Shown piece by piece: positions 6,784-14,644 of a stretch of 29,633 nucleotides of DNA. Made by a program: the position numbers and the translations under genes. The notes below the pieces were generated by a model. It made no database searches, was not told the origin of the DNA, and was given only the letters and a program-made list of their open reading frames with translations. Location of the stretch: positions 1 to 29,633 of the forward strand of contig DASXZO010000110.1 of assembly GCA_036501845.1 (NCBI GenBank), written 5' to 3'. Positions within the stretch are counted from its first letter, which is position 1, and every line of letters starts with the position of its first letter. Source of the stretch: JBBREP01 sp036501845. Its GTDB lineage: Bacteria; Actinomycetota; Acidimicrobiia; IMCC26256; PALSA-610.

Positions 6784-8739
6784 TTACGCAGGTATCACGT
6801 TGTACGACGCGAACGCCTGGGTGTGGTTGCCGGCCTTGTCGATGCCATCGACCACAAACGTGAACTTGCCGGTCTTGCTCGTCGGCACGGCCGCGCCGTT
6901 CGCCTGCGTGGCCTTGCACGACGCCAAGCCGACCGCGTCGCTGCACGAGTACTTCACGACCACCTTCTGACCCACCTTGTACACGGCACCGTGCGCGGGT
7001 GCGGAGAGCGTGACGGTCGGCGGCGTCACGTCGAGGATCGTCGTGTTGGTGAGCGTGGGAGTGGGACTCGTGACCGGGCAGGTGACGGTCTGCGTGGCCG
7101 GCGGCGCGGGTGCCGGCGGTGCCGGAAGGCCCGCGATGCCCCGTGTGAACACGAACGACGCGAACGTCGTGGTCACCTTCGTGGTGGCCGCACCGTTCGC
7201 CGTCATCGTCACGAGCATGGTGGGAGCGACGAAGTTCGTGGCCGCGGTGGTGGCACCGTCGATCGGGCCGGGCACCGTGAGCAGGGCCTTGCCGCCCGAC
7301 ACCGTTGCCGTCGCGCCAGCTTTCGCGGCAGGGCTGCCCGTTCCCGCCATCACCTGCGCGCCGGTGATCGTGGCGCCCGTCGGTGCCGCGAGCGTGTAGA
7401 CGAGGTTGGTGTACTCGATGTCCATCGGCACACTCTGCTGACCGGTCGCCGCTTTCATCGTGAACGAGCCGCCCGCGGGCACTTGCGTCGGCGCACCCAC
7501 TGCGAGCGGCAACGTCGCCGGAGTGAGCAGCGAGTTGTCGCACGTGATCGCGAGCGTGTTGGCCGACGATCCGGTGTACGACTGCGCCACCGCTGTGGGG
7601 TCGATCACTCGGTACGACACGAGCTTCTGCGCTTTGTTGCCCTGCGCGTCGACCGCTTGCACGGTGAACGTGTGCACGCCGACCGCGAGGTTGATGGCCG
7701 CGCCGTCCGCCACCGTGCCCGTGCAACTCGCGACGCTCGTGGTGCTGTCGGCGCACGAGAACGCAGCGGTGATCGCGTCGGTCGGGCTGTAGACCGCACC
7801 GTGCATCGGGCTCGTCAACGTGATCGTCGGCGGTGTGCGGTCGATCACGGCGCCGGCAACGACCTTCAGCGTGACCGTGCCGGTTGCGGTGCCGCCATGA
7901 CCATCGTTCACGGTGAAGGTGAAGCTGTCGGCACCCACGTAACCCGACTTCGACGTGTAGGTCACGGCCGGCGCAGTGCCGGTGAGTGTGCCGTTGGCGG
8001 GCTTCGTCCCGATGCTGTAGGTCAGCGGGTAGCCCTTCGGTGAGCTGCCCGAGAGCGTGATCTTCGTGGCCACACCCGACGACACGGTCAGCGCCTTGCT
8101 GTTCGCGGTCGGTCCGGTCGATGCACCGGGCACCGTCGTCCTGGCGATGATCGTCGATGGCGTGTTCGGCGTGCAGGTGGCGGTGATGGTGCCGATGCCG
8201 TTCACGAACGCGTTGCCGACCACCTTCGTCGGGATCGCCCAATTGATGCCCGGACCAGCGGCCGCCGCGAGCACCGTGCCGTTCACGATCAGGTTCGGTG
8301 TGGGGTATGTAGTGCCGTCGATCGGCACGTTCGCGGTGCTGGTCACCACGATCTGCGTCCCCTGGATCGCGGCGGTCGACTGGAACTGCGAGCCACCCGA
8401 CGGGGCCTGCGTCGACACCGACGTGACCTTCAACCCGGCGGGAATGTTGTAGTAGGTGGAACCGCCGCGGTAGCTCGCGCTCACCGGCGTGGCCGCCTCC
8501 TTGAACGGCACGACGAACGTGTACGTGATCGCGTCGCCGACGGCCGCGGGGTCGTGATCGTCGGTGACCGACGAGTTCCAATCCTCGGTCTGGTTCCCCA
8601 CGTTCGGATTCGTGGTGCACGTGAGCGGCGCATTGCTCGTGGTGTCGGTGTTGGCACCCGCGGGCACCACGCTCACCCCCACGAGCATTCCGGTGATCGC
8701 CACCGACAGCATGGCCCCGACGACGCGTCCTACACGCAC
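6784..8739 (-). CDS. Large secreted protein with bacterial Ig-like domains
   Basis: A 651-residue exported protein. The start is fixed by a GAGGAGG site at 8746-8752, six bases before GTG at 8739. A signal peptide covers about residues 1-29 (MLSVAITGMLVGVSVVPAGA). The N-terminal third holds a DUF11-like or adhesin-like beta region (VGDAITYTFVVPFKEA). The middle has a Big_9/cadherin-like Ig domain (GYPLTYSIGTKPANGTLTGT, then GYVGADSFTFTVNDGHGGTA). Two further Ig-like domains of related sequence start TPPTITLTSPMHGAVY and TPPTVTLSAPAHGAVY, each with a cysteine pair. A Pro-rich linker (about residues 540-555) precedes the last one. There is no sorting signal or membrane helix at the C-terminus, so it is probably secreted or loosely attached. 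Adhesion or envelope structure is a guess from the domains. It is divergent from the flavoprotein gene. Confidence 0.8.
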   Translation of the reverse strand: MRVGRVVGAMLSVAITGMLVGVSVVPAGANTDTTSNAPLTCTTNPNVGNQTEDWNSSVTDDHDPAAVGDAITYTFVVPFKEAATPVSASYRGGSTYYNIPAGLKVTSVSTQAPSGGSQFQSTAAIQGTQIVVTSTANVPIDGTTYPTPNLIVNGTVLAAAAGPGINWAIPTKVVGNAFVNGIGTITATCTPNTPSTIIARTTVPGASTGPTANSKALTVSSGVATKITLSGSSPKGYPLTYSIGTKPANGTLTGTAPAVTYTSKSGYVGADSFTFTVNDGHGGTATGTVTLKVVAGAVIDRTPPTITLTSPMHGAVYSPTDAITAAFSCADSTTSVASCTGTVADGAAINLAVGVHTFTVQAVDAQGNKAQKLVSYRVIDPTAVAQSYTGSSANTLAITCDNSLLTPATLPLAVGAPTQVPAGGSFTMKAATGQQSVPMDIEYTNLVYTLAAPTGATITGAQVMAGTGSPAAKAGATATVSGGKALLTVPGPIDGATTAATNFVAPTMLVTMTANGAATTKVTTTFASFVFTRGIAGLPAPPAPAPPATQTVTCPVTSPTPTLTNTTILDVTPPTVTLSAPAHGAVYKVGQKVVVKYSCSDAVGLASCKATQANGAAVPTSKTGKFTFVVDGIDKAGNHTQAFASYNVIPA

Positions 8740-8745
8740 AGCAGT

Positions 8746-8752
8746 CCTCCTC
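8746..8752 (-). promoter_or_regulatory. Ribosome-binding site that sets the GTG start of the Ig-like protein
   Basis: GAGGAGG on the minus strand lies six bases before GTG 8739. It decides between this start and the much longer open frame reaching 9771, which would run antisense through the flavoprotein. The signal peptide begins right after this GTG, in agreement. Confidence 0.8.
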
Positions 8753-8847
8753 AACCGAGCTTCCCGGTTGTTTGAATACAGCTGTTTTACAAAAATGAAC
8801 ATCAAGGCCGGCACAACTCCCCTGCTCAGCGGCCTAGCGTCGCCGCG

Positions 8848-9984
8848 ATGGACAAGGTGGTGATCCTCGGAGCCGGCTTCGGTGGGCTCGAGCTCGCGTC
8901 GCGCCTGTCGGACGAGGTTCCTGACGCAGTCGACGTGACCCTCATCGACAAGAACGACGCGTTCGTGTTCGGCTACTCGAAGCTCGACGTGATGTTCGGC
9001 CGGCATTCGCTCGATGCGGTGCGCATGCCCTATCGCGACATCGTGAAGCCGTCGGTGACGTTCCGCCAAGAAGCGGTGGTCGCCATCGACCCGGAGCGCA
9101 AGCGCGTCACCACCGACCGTGCCACGTACGACGCTGACGTGCTGGTGGTGGCACTCGGCGCCGATCTCGCGCCCGAGGCCACACCAGGCCTGCTCGAGGA
9201 CGGCCACGACTTCTACTCGGTGCAGGGCGCTGCGGCCGCGCGCGACGTGATCGCCGAGTTTCCCGGCGGCGACGCCGTGATCGCGATCCTCGGGCCGTTC
9301 TTCAAGTGCCCGGCCGCGCCCTACGAAACCGCGATGATGTTGCACGACGCGCTCGAACGCAGCGGCGTGCGCTCGAACTCGTCGATCCGCGTGCTCACGC
9401 CCATGCAAGTGCCGATCCCCATCTCGAGCGACGCGTCGGGCGGCATCCTCGGCGGCCTCGCCGAGCGCGGCATCGAGTTCTGGCCCGAGTCGGTCGTCAC
9501 CAGTCTCGATCCCGTCACGCACGTCGCAACGCTGCGCGATGGTCGCACGATCTCCTACGACCTCTTCCTGGGGGTTCCGGTGCACTGTGCGCCGCCGGTG
9601 GTGGAGGCGTCGGGTCTCGCGGTCGACGGGTGGATCCCCGTCGACCCGGCCACGTTCGCCACCCGCTCTCCGGGCGTGTACGCGGTGGGCGACGTCACGA
9701 GCGCGCCCGTGCCGCGGGTCGGTGTGATCGCCGAGGGCGAAGCCGGCACCGTCGCCGACGTGCTCGTGCACCGTTACCGGGGTGGTGCAGAGCCTCCGCC
9801 CTACCCGGGTATCGCCACCTGTTACATCGAGTTCGGCGGCGCCGAGGTGGCCAAGTTCGACGTCAACTTCCTCGGCGGCCCGTCACCGACCGGTGTGTAC
9901 AACGAGCCGTCGCTCGCGCTTGCCGCGGCGAAGAAAGAGTTCCGCGCGACGCGCCGCCAACGCTGGTTCGGGCGCGCCGAATAG
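8848..9984 (+). CDS. FAD-dependent pyridine-nucleotide-disulfide family oxidoreductase, sulfide:quinone reductase-like
   Basis: A 378-residue flavoprotein. The FAD-binding dinucleotide fold is at the start (VVILGAGFGGLE, GxGxxG at 8-13), with a second nucleotide region near LVVALGADLAPEATPG. The FAD-pyrophosphate motif VYAVGDVTSAPVPRVGVIAE is near residue 275. Cys154 lies in FKCPAAPYE, the position and context of the redox cysteine of sulfide:quinone reductases and flavocytochrome c sulfide dehydrogenases. Cys325 (IATCYIEF) is placed like the second active cysteine; Cys247 is a third. Oxidation of sulfide or another thiol with electrons passed to quinone is possible, but NADH-type relatives share the fold, so the substrate stays open. 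A 14-bp tandem duplication covers its last codons and stop. It is divergent from the Ig-like gene across 108 bp. Confidence 0.8.
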   Translation: MDKVVILGAGFGGLELASRLSDEVPDAVDVTLIDKNDAFVFGYSKLDVMFGRHSLDAVRMPYRDIVKPSVTFRQEAVVAIDPERKRVTTDRATYDADVLVVALGADLAPEATPGLLEDGHDFYSVQGAAAARDVIAEFPGGDAVIAILGPFFKCPAAPYETAMMLHDALERSGVRSNSSIRVLTPMQVPIPISSDASGGILGGLAERGIEFWPESVVTSLDPVTHVATLRDGRTISYDLFLGVPVHCAPPVVEASGLAVDGWIPVDPATFATRSPGVYAVGDVTSAPVPRVGVIAEGEAGTVADVLVHRYRGGAEPPPYPGIATCYIEFGGAEVAKFDVNFLGGPSPTGVYNEPSLALAAAKKEFRATRRQRWFGRAE

Positions 9985-10001
9985 GTCGCGCCGAATAGGT
10001 C
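9974..10001 (+). repeat. 14-bp tandem duplication across the flavoprotein stop codon
   Basis: GCGCCGAATAGGTC occurs twice head to tail (9974-9987 and 9988-10001). The first copy contains the last codons and the TAG stop of the flavoprotein; the second repeats the same stop context just downstream. A recent slippage event is the simplest explanation. Confidence 0.9.
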
Positions 10002-10023
10002 GAGCGCGAGCGCGTGCCTGGCA

Positions 10024-10431
10024 TCAGCCCGCGAGCACGTCGAGCCCGCTGCGGCGCAACCGCCGCAACTCGTCGAGGTGCAGCAGGCTGAGGCGGGCGA
10101 GACGCCGGCTGCCGTCGGCGGTGAGCCGTAGTCGCACGATGCGGTGATCCTTCGCGTCGCGCCGGCGCGTGATGAGTCCGGCGTTCGCGGCGCGGTCGAC
10201 GAGGCCGACCGCACTGTGGTGCTTCAGCAGGAGCGCGTCGGCGACATCGCCCACAGTGGGGCCGTCGTCGCCCGCGTGACCACGCACCGCGAGCAGCAAC
10301 TGGTGCTGCGCGGGCGTGAGACCGGCCTGTCGCGCCGTCTCCTCGCTCCAGTGCAGGAAGCGGCGCATCTCGGTGCGAAAGCCCGACAATGCCTGGTAGT
10401 CGCGGTCAGTGATGACACGCTGTCTGGGCAC
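10024..10431 (-). CDS. MarR-family transcriptional regulator
   Basis: A 135-residue protein from GTG at 10431. It has the MarR winged-helix layout: an N-terminal dimer helix (RDYQALSGFRTEMRRFLHWS), LTPAQHQLLLAVRGH, the recognition region VGDVADALLLKHHSAVGLVD, the wing AGLITRRRDAKDHRIVRLRL and a C-terminal helix. MarR proteins bind short palindromes as dimers and are released by small ligands. The start lies 17 bases from the start of the divergent ClC gene, and the gap carries a perfect palindrome, so control of both genes is likely. No ribosome-binding site precedes the GTG; a leaderless transcript is possible. Confidence 0.88.
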   Translation of the reverse strand: MPRQRVITDRDYQALSGFRTEMRRFLHWSEETARQAGLTPAQHQLLLAVRGHAGDDGPTVGDVADALLLKHHSAVGLVDRAANAGLITRRRDAKDHRIVRLRLTADGSRRLARLSLLHLDELRRLRRSGLDVLAG

Positions 10432-10437
10432 GATTAG

Positions 10438-10450
10438 ATCGTACTACGAT
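10438..10450. promoter_or_regulatory. Palindrome between the MarR and ClC genes, candidate MarR operator
   Basis: ATCGTA-C-TACGAT is a perfect inverted repeat with a one-base centre, filling the gap between the MarR start (10431) and the ClC ATG (10449). Size, symmetry and place fit a MarR dimer site; binding is inferred. Confidence 0.55.
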
Positions 10451-11720
10451 GTATTTCGTGCACGAAGGTGGGCCGACTCGCTTCTTCGACGGTGGTGTCC
10501 TGGGTCTACCGCCGCGAGTCGCTGCGCTCGTGGTGGGCGTCGGTCTGGCGTCGGGTCTCGTCGGGGCGGCCTACCTGCTGGTGATCCACCTCTTGCAGCA
10601 CGTGCTGTGGCCTACCCACTGGAGCGGCGCGATCGGCTTTCTGATCCTCGGTGGCGTCGGCGTGTTCGCAGCCGTGGTGACGCGCTACGTGGGGTCGCCG
10701 GGCGACGTCGAGCTCATGGTCGACAACATTCATGTGTCGGGCACCGGCACCGACGTGCGCACGCTGCGATCGCTCATTCCGATCTCGTGGCTGTGCATTG
10801 CATCCGGCGGTGGGATGGGCCCCGAGGCTCCGATGGTGCAGACCACGGGCACGCTCGCCTCATGGGGCGCGCGGCGCACCGGCCTGGGTGTGGCCGAGTC
10901 GCGCATCATCACGATCGCGGGCATGGCCGCGGGCTTCACGGTGTTGTTCGGCACTCCGCTCGGCTCGGCGGTGTTCGCGCTCGAACTGCTGCACCGCCGC
11001 GGCTTGCAGTACTACGAAGCACTCGTGCCTGCGATCCTGTCGTCACTCGCGGGCTACGCGGTCTACGTGTGCATCGCGGCAGTGGGCTTGCGGCCGGTCT
11101 GGCACATGCCGGCGCCTGGCGCGATCCACGCGATCGATCTCGCGTGGGCGTTGCTCGCCGGCGTGGCGGGCGCGCTCGTCGCGGTGATCTTCACCTACCT
11201 CAACGCCGCCCTGCGCGCGGGCATGCGCCGGATCGCTCCGGGTTTCCGACCGGTGATCGGCGGCCTCACGCTCGCGGCGCTCGGCCTCGCGTCGGCCTAC
11301 TCACTCACCTTCGGCGAGGCGCAAATCAACACGCTCCTTGCGCACCACGACGGCACGGTCGCCTTCTTCCTACTCGCCGCGCTCGCCAAACTGGCGGGCA
11401 CATCGGTGACGCTCTCGTCGGAATGGCGAGGCGGATTCATCATCCCGTTGTTCTTCATGGGATGCGCGCTCGGCCGCGCCTTCCACGTGATCTTCCCCGG
11501 CACGAACGAAGTGGTGATGATCGTGGGGCTGATGGCCGCCGCCAATACGGGCGTCACCAAGACGCCGATCGGCTCGGCTCTCGTGGTGAGTGGCATGTCG
11601 AGCATCCGCCTGCTCCCCACCACGCTCCTCGCCACCATCACCGCGCTGCTCCTCACCGAGAACGTCGGCTTGATCCACACCCAGCGCGAGCGCGACATCG
11701 TCGGCGAGCCAACTGTGTGA
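10449..11720 (+). CDS. ClC-family chloride channel/antiporter
   Basis: A 423-residue polytopic membrane protein with about ten or more hydrophobic segments. The ClC signature is present: GGGMGPEAPMVQ corresponds to the GxEGPxxQ motif, with gating glutamate Glu126, followed by the conserved GFTVLFGTPLGSAVFALE helix pair. Later segments include SSEWRGGFIIPLFFMG, matching the GxFxP-type selectivity helix region. It lacks cytoplasmic CBS domains. ClC proteins move chloride, often in exchange for protons, and the retained gating Glu allows exchange. It is divergent from and probably controlled by the MarR regulator. No conventional Shine-Dalgarno is seen before the ATG, so translation may be leaderless. 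Confidence 0.88.
   Translation: MYFVHEGGPTRFFDGGVLGLPPRVAALVVGVGLASGLVGAAYLLVIHLLQHVLWPTHWSGAIGFLILGGVGVFAAVVTRYVGSPGDVELMVDNIHVSGTGTDVRTLRSLIPISWLCIASGGGMGPEAPMVQTTGTLASWGARRTGLGVAESRIITIAGMAAGFTVLFGTPLGSAVFALELLHRRGLQYYEALVPAILSSLAGYAVYVCIAAVGLRPVWHMPAPGAIHAIDLAWALLAGVAGALVAVIFTYLNAALRAGMRRIAPGFRPVIGGLTLAALGLASAYSLTFGEAQINTLLAHHDGTVAFFLLAALAKLAGTSVTLSSEWRGGFIIPLFFMGCALGRAFHVIFPGTNEVVMIVGLMAAANTGVTKTPIGSALVVSGMSSIRLLPTTLLATITALLLTENVGLIHTQRERDIVGEPTV
10455..10466. promoter_or_regulatory. Second palindrome at the ClC start
   Basis: TTCGTGCACGAA is a perfect 12-bp palindrome inside the first codons of the ClC gene, with its centre 16.5 bp from the centre of the first palindrome. It may be a second half of a two-dimer operator, or chance within coding sequence. 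Confidence 0.35.
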
Positions 11721-11754
11721 TGGCAACACTCCTGGGGGCGCGAGGCTGGCGTTG

Positions 11755-12760
11755 ATGCGCGCGTGGGTCGTTGCCCGTCCCGGACCGATCGATTCGAAGC
11801 CACTCGAACGCGTCGACCGCGACCCGCCGACACCTGGACCCGAGGAAGTGCTCGTGCGCGTGCGCGTCTGCGGCGTGTGTCGCACCGATCTGCACCTCGC
11901 CGAGGGCGACCTGCCGCCGCGCGACGCCAACGTGCATCGCACGCCAGGCCACGAAATCGTCGGCACCGTCGACGCGGTCGGACGCGACGTGGCCGGACTC
12001 GACGTTGGTCAACGCGTCGGCGTGCCGTGGCTCGCTCACACGTGCGGGGTGTGCACCTATTGCCGGCGCGGCGACGAGAACCTCTGTGTCACGCCGAGGT
12101 TCACTGGCTGGGACGTGGACGGTGGCTACGCCGACTACGCCGTCGCGCATCACGCGTTCGTGTATCCCCTCCCCGACGAGCTCGACGATCTCGACGCCGC
12201 GCCGATGCTGTGCTCGGGCATCATCGGCTACCGCGCCCTCGGCCGTGCGGGTGTGCCGCCCGGCGGTGCGCTCGGGATCTACGGCTTCGGCGCATCGGCA
12301 CACCTCACGGCGCAGATCGCGCTCGCGCAGGGCATGCGCGTGCACGTGCTCACCCGTTCCGTCGCCGCGCAGCAACTCGCGCTCGACCTCGGCTGCCACT
12401 CCGCGGCCGGCGCCGACGACGCGCCGCCCGAGCAGCTCGACGGCGCGGTGCTGTTCGCACCCGTCGGCACCCTCGTGCCACCCGCCCTCGCCGCGCTCGA
12501 CCGCGGCGCCACACTGTCGATCGCCGGCATCTACCTCACCGACATCCCCGCTCGAGTACGAACACCACCTGTTCCAGGAACGCACGCTCACGAGCACCAC
12601 GGCGAACACCCGCGCCGACGGCCGCGCGCTGTTCGAGCTCGCGGCCGCGTCGAAGCTGCGCGTGCGGGTCACCGAATACGGCTTCGACGCGGTGCCCGAT
12701 GCGCTCGCCGACGTCGCCCACGACCGCCTCACCGGAGCGGCCGTCGTCCGCGTCGGCTAG
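11755..12760 (+). pseudogene. Zinc-dependent alcohol dehydrogenase (MDR family), frameshifted
   Basis: Reads as a medium-chain zinc dehydrogenase from ATG 11755 (TTG at 11752 also in frame). Catalytic zinc ligands are visible (VCGVCRTDLH and TPGHEIVG), as is the structural zinc site CGVCTYCRRGDENLC and the nucleotide fold GALGIYGFGASAHLTAQ. The frame is correct to GIYLTDIP. A run of four C at 12546-12549, where three are needed, then shifts it. Removing one C restores PLEYEHHLFQERTLTSTTAN and the expected ending LTGAAVVRVG with TAG at 12760, giving about 334 residues, normal for the family. The rest is intact, so this is either a very young mutation or a base-calling error in the homopolymer. 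As written, the product loses the end of its catalytic domain. The spacing from the ClC stop is 34 bp. Confidence 0.8.
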
Positions 12761-12798
12761 ATATCTGAATTACTTATGGATCACGCACGAACTATGTA
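12761..12798 (+). promoter_or_regulatory. AT-rich probable promoter region before the TauE/SafE gene
   Basis: The gap after the dehydrogenase is markedly AT-rich for this genome (GATATCTGAATTACTTATGG and further on ACTATGTATT), which fits a promoter. Exact -35 and -10 elements cannot be assigned. Confidence 0.3.
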
Positions 12799-13578
12799 TT
12801 GGACGTATCGCTGGAGCTGCCGTTCAATGAAGGAGTGGAGTTCCTCGCGATAGCGGCAATCGGCGTGCTCGTCGGCTTCCTCGGCGGGCTGTTCGGCAAG
12901 GGCGGCTCGGCGATCGCCACGCCGCTGCTCCACCTCGTGGGCGTGCCGGCCATCGCCGCCGTGGCCTCGCCGCTCCCCGCCACCGTGCCCGGCACGCTCG
13001 TGGCTGCCGATCGCTACCGCGCCGCCGGGCTGATCGACCGCCGGGTAGTCGGCTGGAGCCTCTGCACCGGCGTGCCCGCCACCGTCGCCGGCGCCATCGC
13101 CACCCGATGGATCAGCGGCGGCGTGCTCGTGACCCTCACCGAGTTGATCATCGCGGTCATCGGCCTGCGCATCGTGTTGCGACGTGACCACCACGAAGCC
13201 GCCTATCCCGACGACGACGAGACGTCATCGAGCCGTCTCCTGCTCGTGGGCCTGATCGTCGGCCTCGCCGCAGGTCTGCTCGCGAACAGCGGCGGCTTCC
13301 TGCTCGCGCCGCTCTACCTCACGGTGGCCGGCCTGCAGATCAAGCCCGCGCTCGGCGCGAGCCTCGCGGTGTCGGCAGTGCTCGCGGTGCCGGGCACGAT
13401 CGTGCACATGATGCTCGGCCACATCGACTGGGCCGTCACCCTCACGATCGCGCTCACCTCGATTCCCGCATCACGCGCCGGCGCACGCGTCGCGCTGCGC
13501 ACACAGTCGACACGGCTCGAGCGGATCTACGGCGTCGGTCTCGCGACGCTCGGCATCGGGCTGCTCGCGCTGCACTGA
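12799..13578 (+). CDS. TauE/SafE-family membrane permease
   Basis: About 259 residues with some eight hydrophobic segments. The TauE/SafE pattern is clear as two related halves: IGVLVGFLGGLFGKGGSAIA with ASPLPATVPGT, and VGLAAGLLANSGGFLLAPLY with GASLAVSAVLAVPGTIVHMM. Family members export sulfite, sulfoacetate and other organic anions; the substrate is unknown here. The start is uncertain: TTG at 12799 fits the frame, GTG at 12835 is the alternative, and there is no ATG in frame. It follows the broken dehydrogenase by 38 bp but has its own AT-rich upstream region. It converges on the WYL regulator, 22 bp away. Confidence 0.82.
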   Translation: MDVSLELPFNEGVEFLAIAAIGVLVGFLGGLFGKGGSAIATPLLHLVGVPAIAAVASPLPATVPGTLVAADRYRAAGLIDRRVVGWSLCTGVPATVAGAIATRWISGGVLVTLTELIIAVIGLRIVLRRDHHEAAYPDDDETSSSRLLLVGLIVGLAAGLLANSGGFLLAPLYLTVAGLQIKPALGASLAVSAVLAVPGTIVHMMLGHIDWAVTLTIALTSIPASRAGARVALRTQSTRLERIYGVGLATLGIGLLALH

Positions 13579-13600
13579 GCGCGCGTTCCACTCGGGTTGC

Positions 13601-14548
13601 TCAGGCGTAGCGCTCGACGAGTTCGGCACCGATACGCGCCAGTCGTGCGGCAACCTCCGGCGCGTCGAGCACTTCAACGGCGCCACCGAACGAGGCAAGT
13701 TCGCCCGCAAGGGCCGCCACGTTGTGGCCACGCAGCTCCACCTCGATACGGCCGTCGCCCCGCGCCGCACCGAACTGCACCCGCGTGCCGAAGATCCAGC
13801 GGCACAGGTCTTGCGCGTCGCGTTCGACGAGCGCGCGCACTCGCAGCGGTGTGCGGCGCTGATCGACCTCTTCCGAAATGAGCCGCCATGCGTCGGTGAG
13901 ATCGAACCCGTCGGGCCGCACCACCTTCTCACCCGTGGATTCGATCGACGCGACGCGATCGACGCGGAACGTGCGCAAACCGCTGTCGGTGTTGGCCACT
14001 AGATACCACACCGAGCCCTTCGCGGCGAGGCCGAGCGGATGCACGACCCGCGTCGTCGACGCGCCGTCGCGCGCCACATAACCGAGCGCCACCTGTTCAC
14101 CGTCGACCACGGCGCGCTGCACGGCATCGAGGTGCGGCGGTGTTCGACGAGCGCGCGGCGACTGATCCCAACCATGCGGCTCGACGACTACTGCGGTCGA
14201 CGCGGTCTGCGCCGAATCGCGCAACGGTTCGGGCAGCGCGCGCACGAGCTTGCGCAGCGCGGCGCGCAGCTCGGGAGTAGCCGACGACGAGGGACCGGCC
14301 ACGAGGAACAATGCGCGTGCCTCGGCCGCGTTGAGCCCGCTCAGATCGGTGCGCCCACCACCCGCGAGCCGCCAACCGCCATTGCGGCCCTGCACCGAGT
14401 AGATCGGCACGCCCGACACCGCCAGGGCGTCGAGATCGCGCCGCGCGGTGCGCTCGCTGATCTCGAGCTCGGCGGCCACCTCGGCTGCGGTCACTTGCCC
14501 GCGCGTTTGCAGCATCATGAGGATGGCCACGAGCCGGTCCGCGCGCAC
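13601..14548 (-). CDS. WYL-domain transcriptional regulator (HTH_11/DeoR-like N-terminus)
   Basis: A 315-residue protein from GTG at 14548, chosen because GGAAGGA lies seven bases upstream. Residues about 1-58 are a winged helix (RADRLVAILMMLQTRGQVTA, EVAAELEISERTARRDLDAL, VPIYSVQGRNGGWRL). The middle holds the WYL domain (RVVHPLGLAAKGSVWYLVAN, then FRVDRVASIE), and the end is the WCX extension. WYL regulators sense ligands, in several cases nucleic acids or nucleotides. It is divergent from the DUF664 gene, a common arrangement for local control, with an inverted repeat in the gap. Confidence 0.88.
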   Translation of the reverse strand: MRADRLVAILMMLQTRGQVTAAEVAAELEISERTARRDLDALAVSGVPIYSVQGRNGGWRLAGGGRTDLSGLNAAEARALFLVAGPSSSATPELRAALRKLVRALPEPLRDSAQTASTAVVVEPHGWDQSPRARRTPPHLDAVQRAVVDGEQVALGYVARDGASTTRVVHPLGLAAKGSVWYLVANTDSGLRTFRVDRVASIESTGEKVVRPDGFDLTDAWRLISEEVDQRRTPLRVRALVERDAQDLCRWIFGTRVQFGAARGDGRIEVELRGHNVAALAGELASFGGAVEVLDAPEVAARLARIGAELVERYA

Positions 14549-14555
14549 CAGTCGA

Positions 14556-14562
14556 TCCTTCC
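14556..14562 (-). promoter_or_regulatory. Ribosome-binding site of the WYL regulator
   Basis: GGAAGGA on the minus strand, seven bases before GTG 14548, sets the start of the WYL gene and excludes the long upstream extension of the same open frame through the DUF664 gene. Confidence 0.7.
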
Positions 14563-14611
14563 ACGAAACCCGGACACACCACGACCGGTTTGACGCGGAG
14601 ATACTGAGCCG

Positions 14612-14627
14612 GTTTCGCATCCGAAAC
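14612..14627. promoter_or_regulatory. Inverted repeat in the WYL/DUF664 divergent gap
   Basis: GTTTCG-CATC-CGAAAC is a perfect 6-bp inverted repeat with a 4-base centre, 18 bases before the DUF664 ATG. CCGGTTT also occurs twice as a direct repeat at 14585 and 14609. A regulator site is plausible; a short hairpin leader is the alternative. Confidence 0.4.
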
Positions 14628-14644
14628 GCCCGTGAGGAGCTCCC

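Noticed and set aside
6770..8620. N-terminal extension of the F420 enzyme to a 951-codon frame
   Set aside because: The upstream part is a shifted reading of the Ig-like gene on the same strand; the family N-terminus begins at 6742.
8740..9771. N-terminal extension of the Ig-like protein to a 995-codon frame
   Set aside because: It is antisense to the flavoprotein, rich in His/Arg/Asp shadow sequence, and a strong ribosome-binding site and signal peptide fix the start at 8739.
11653..12732. 359-codon minus-strand frame opposite the dehydrogenase
   Set aside because: Its ends fall inside neighbouring genes and it shows no motifs; the plus strand carries the zinc sites despite the frameshift.
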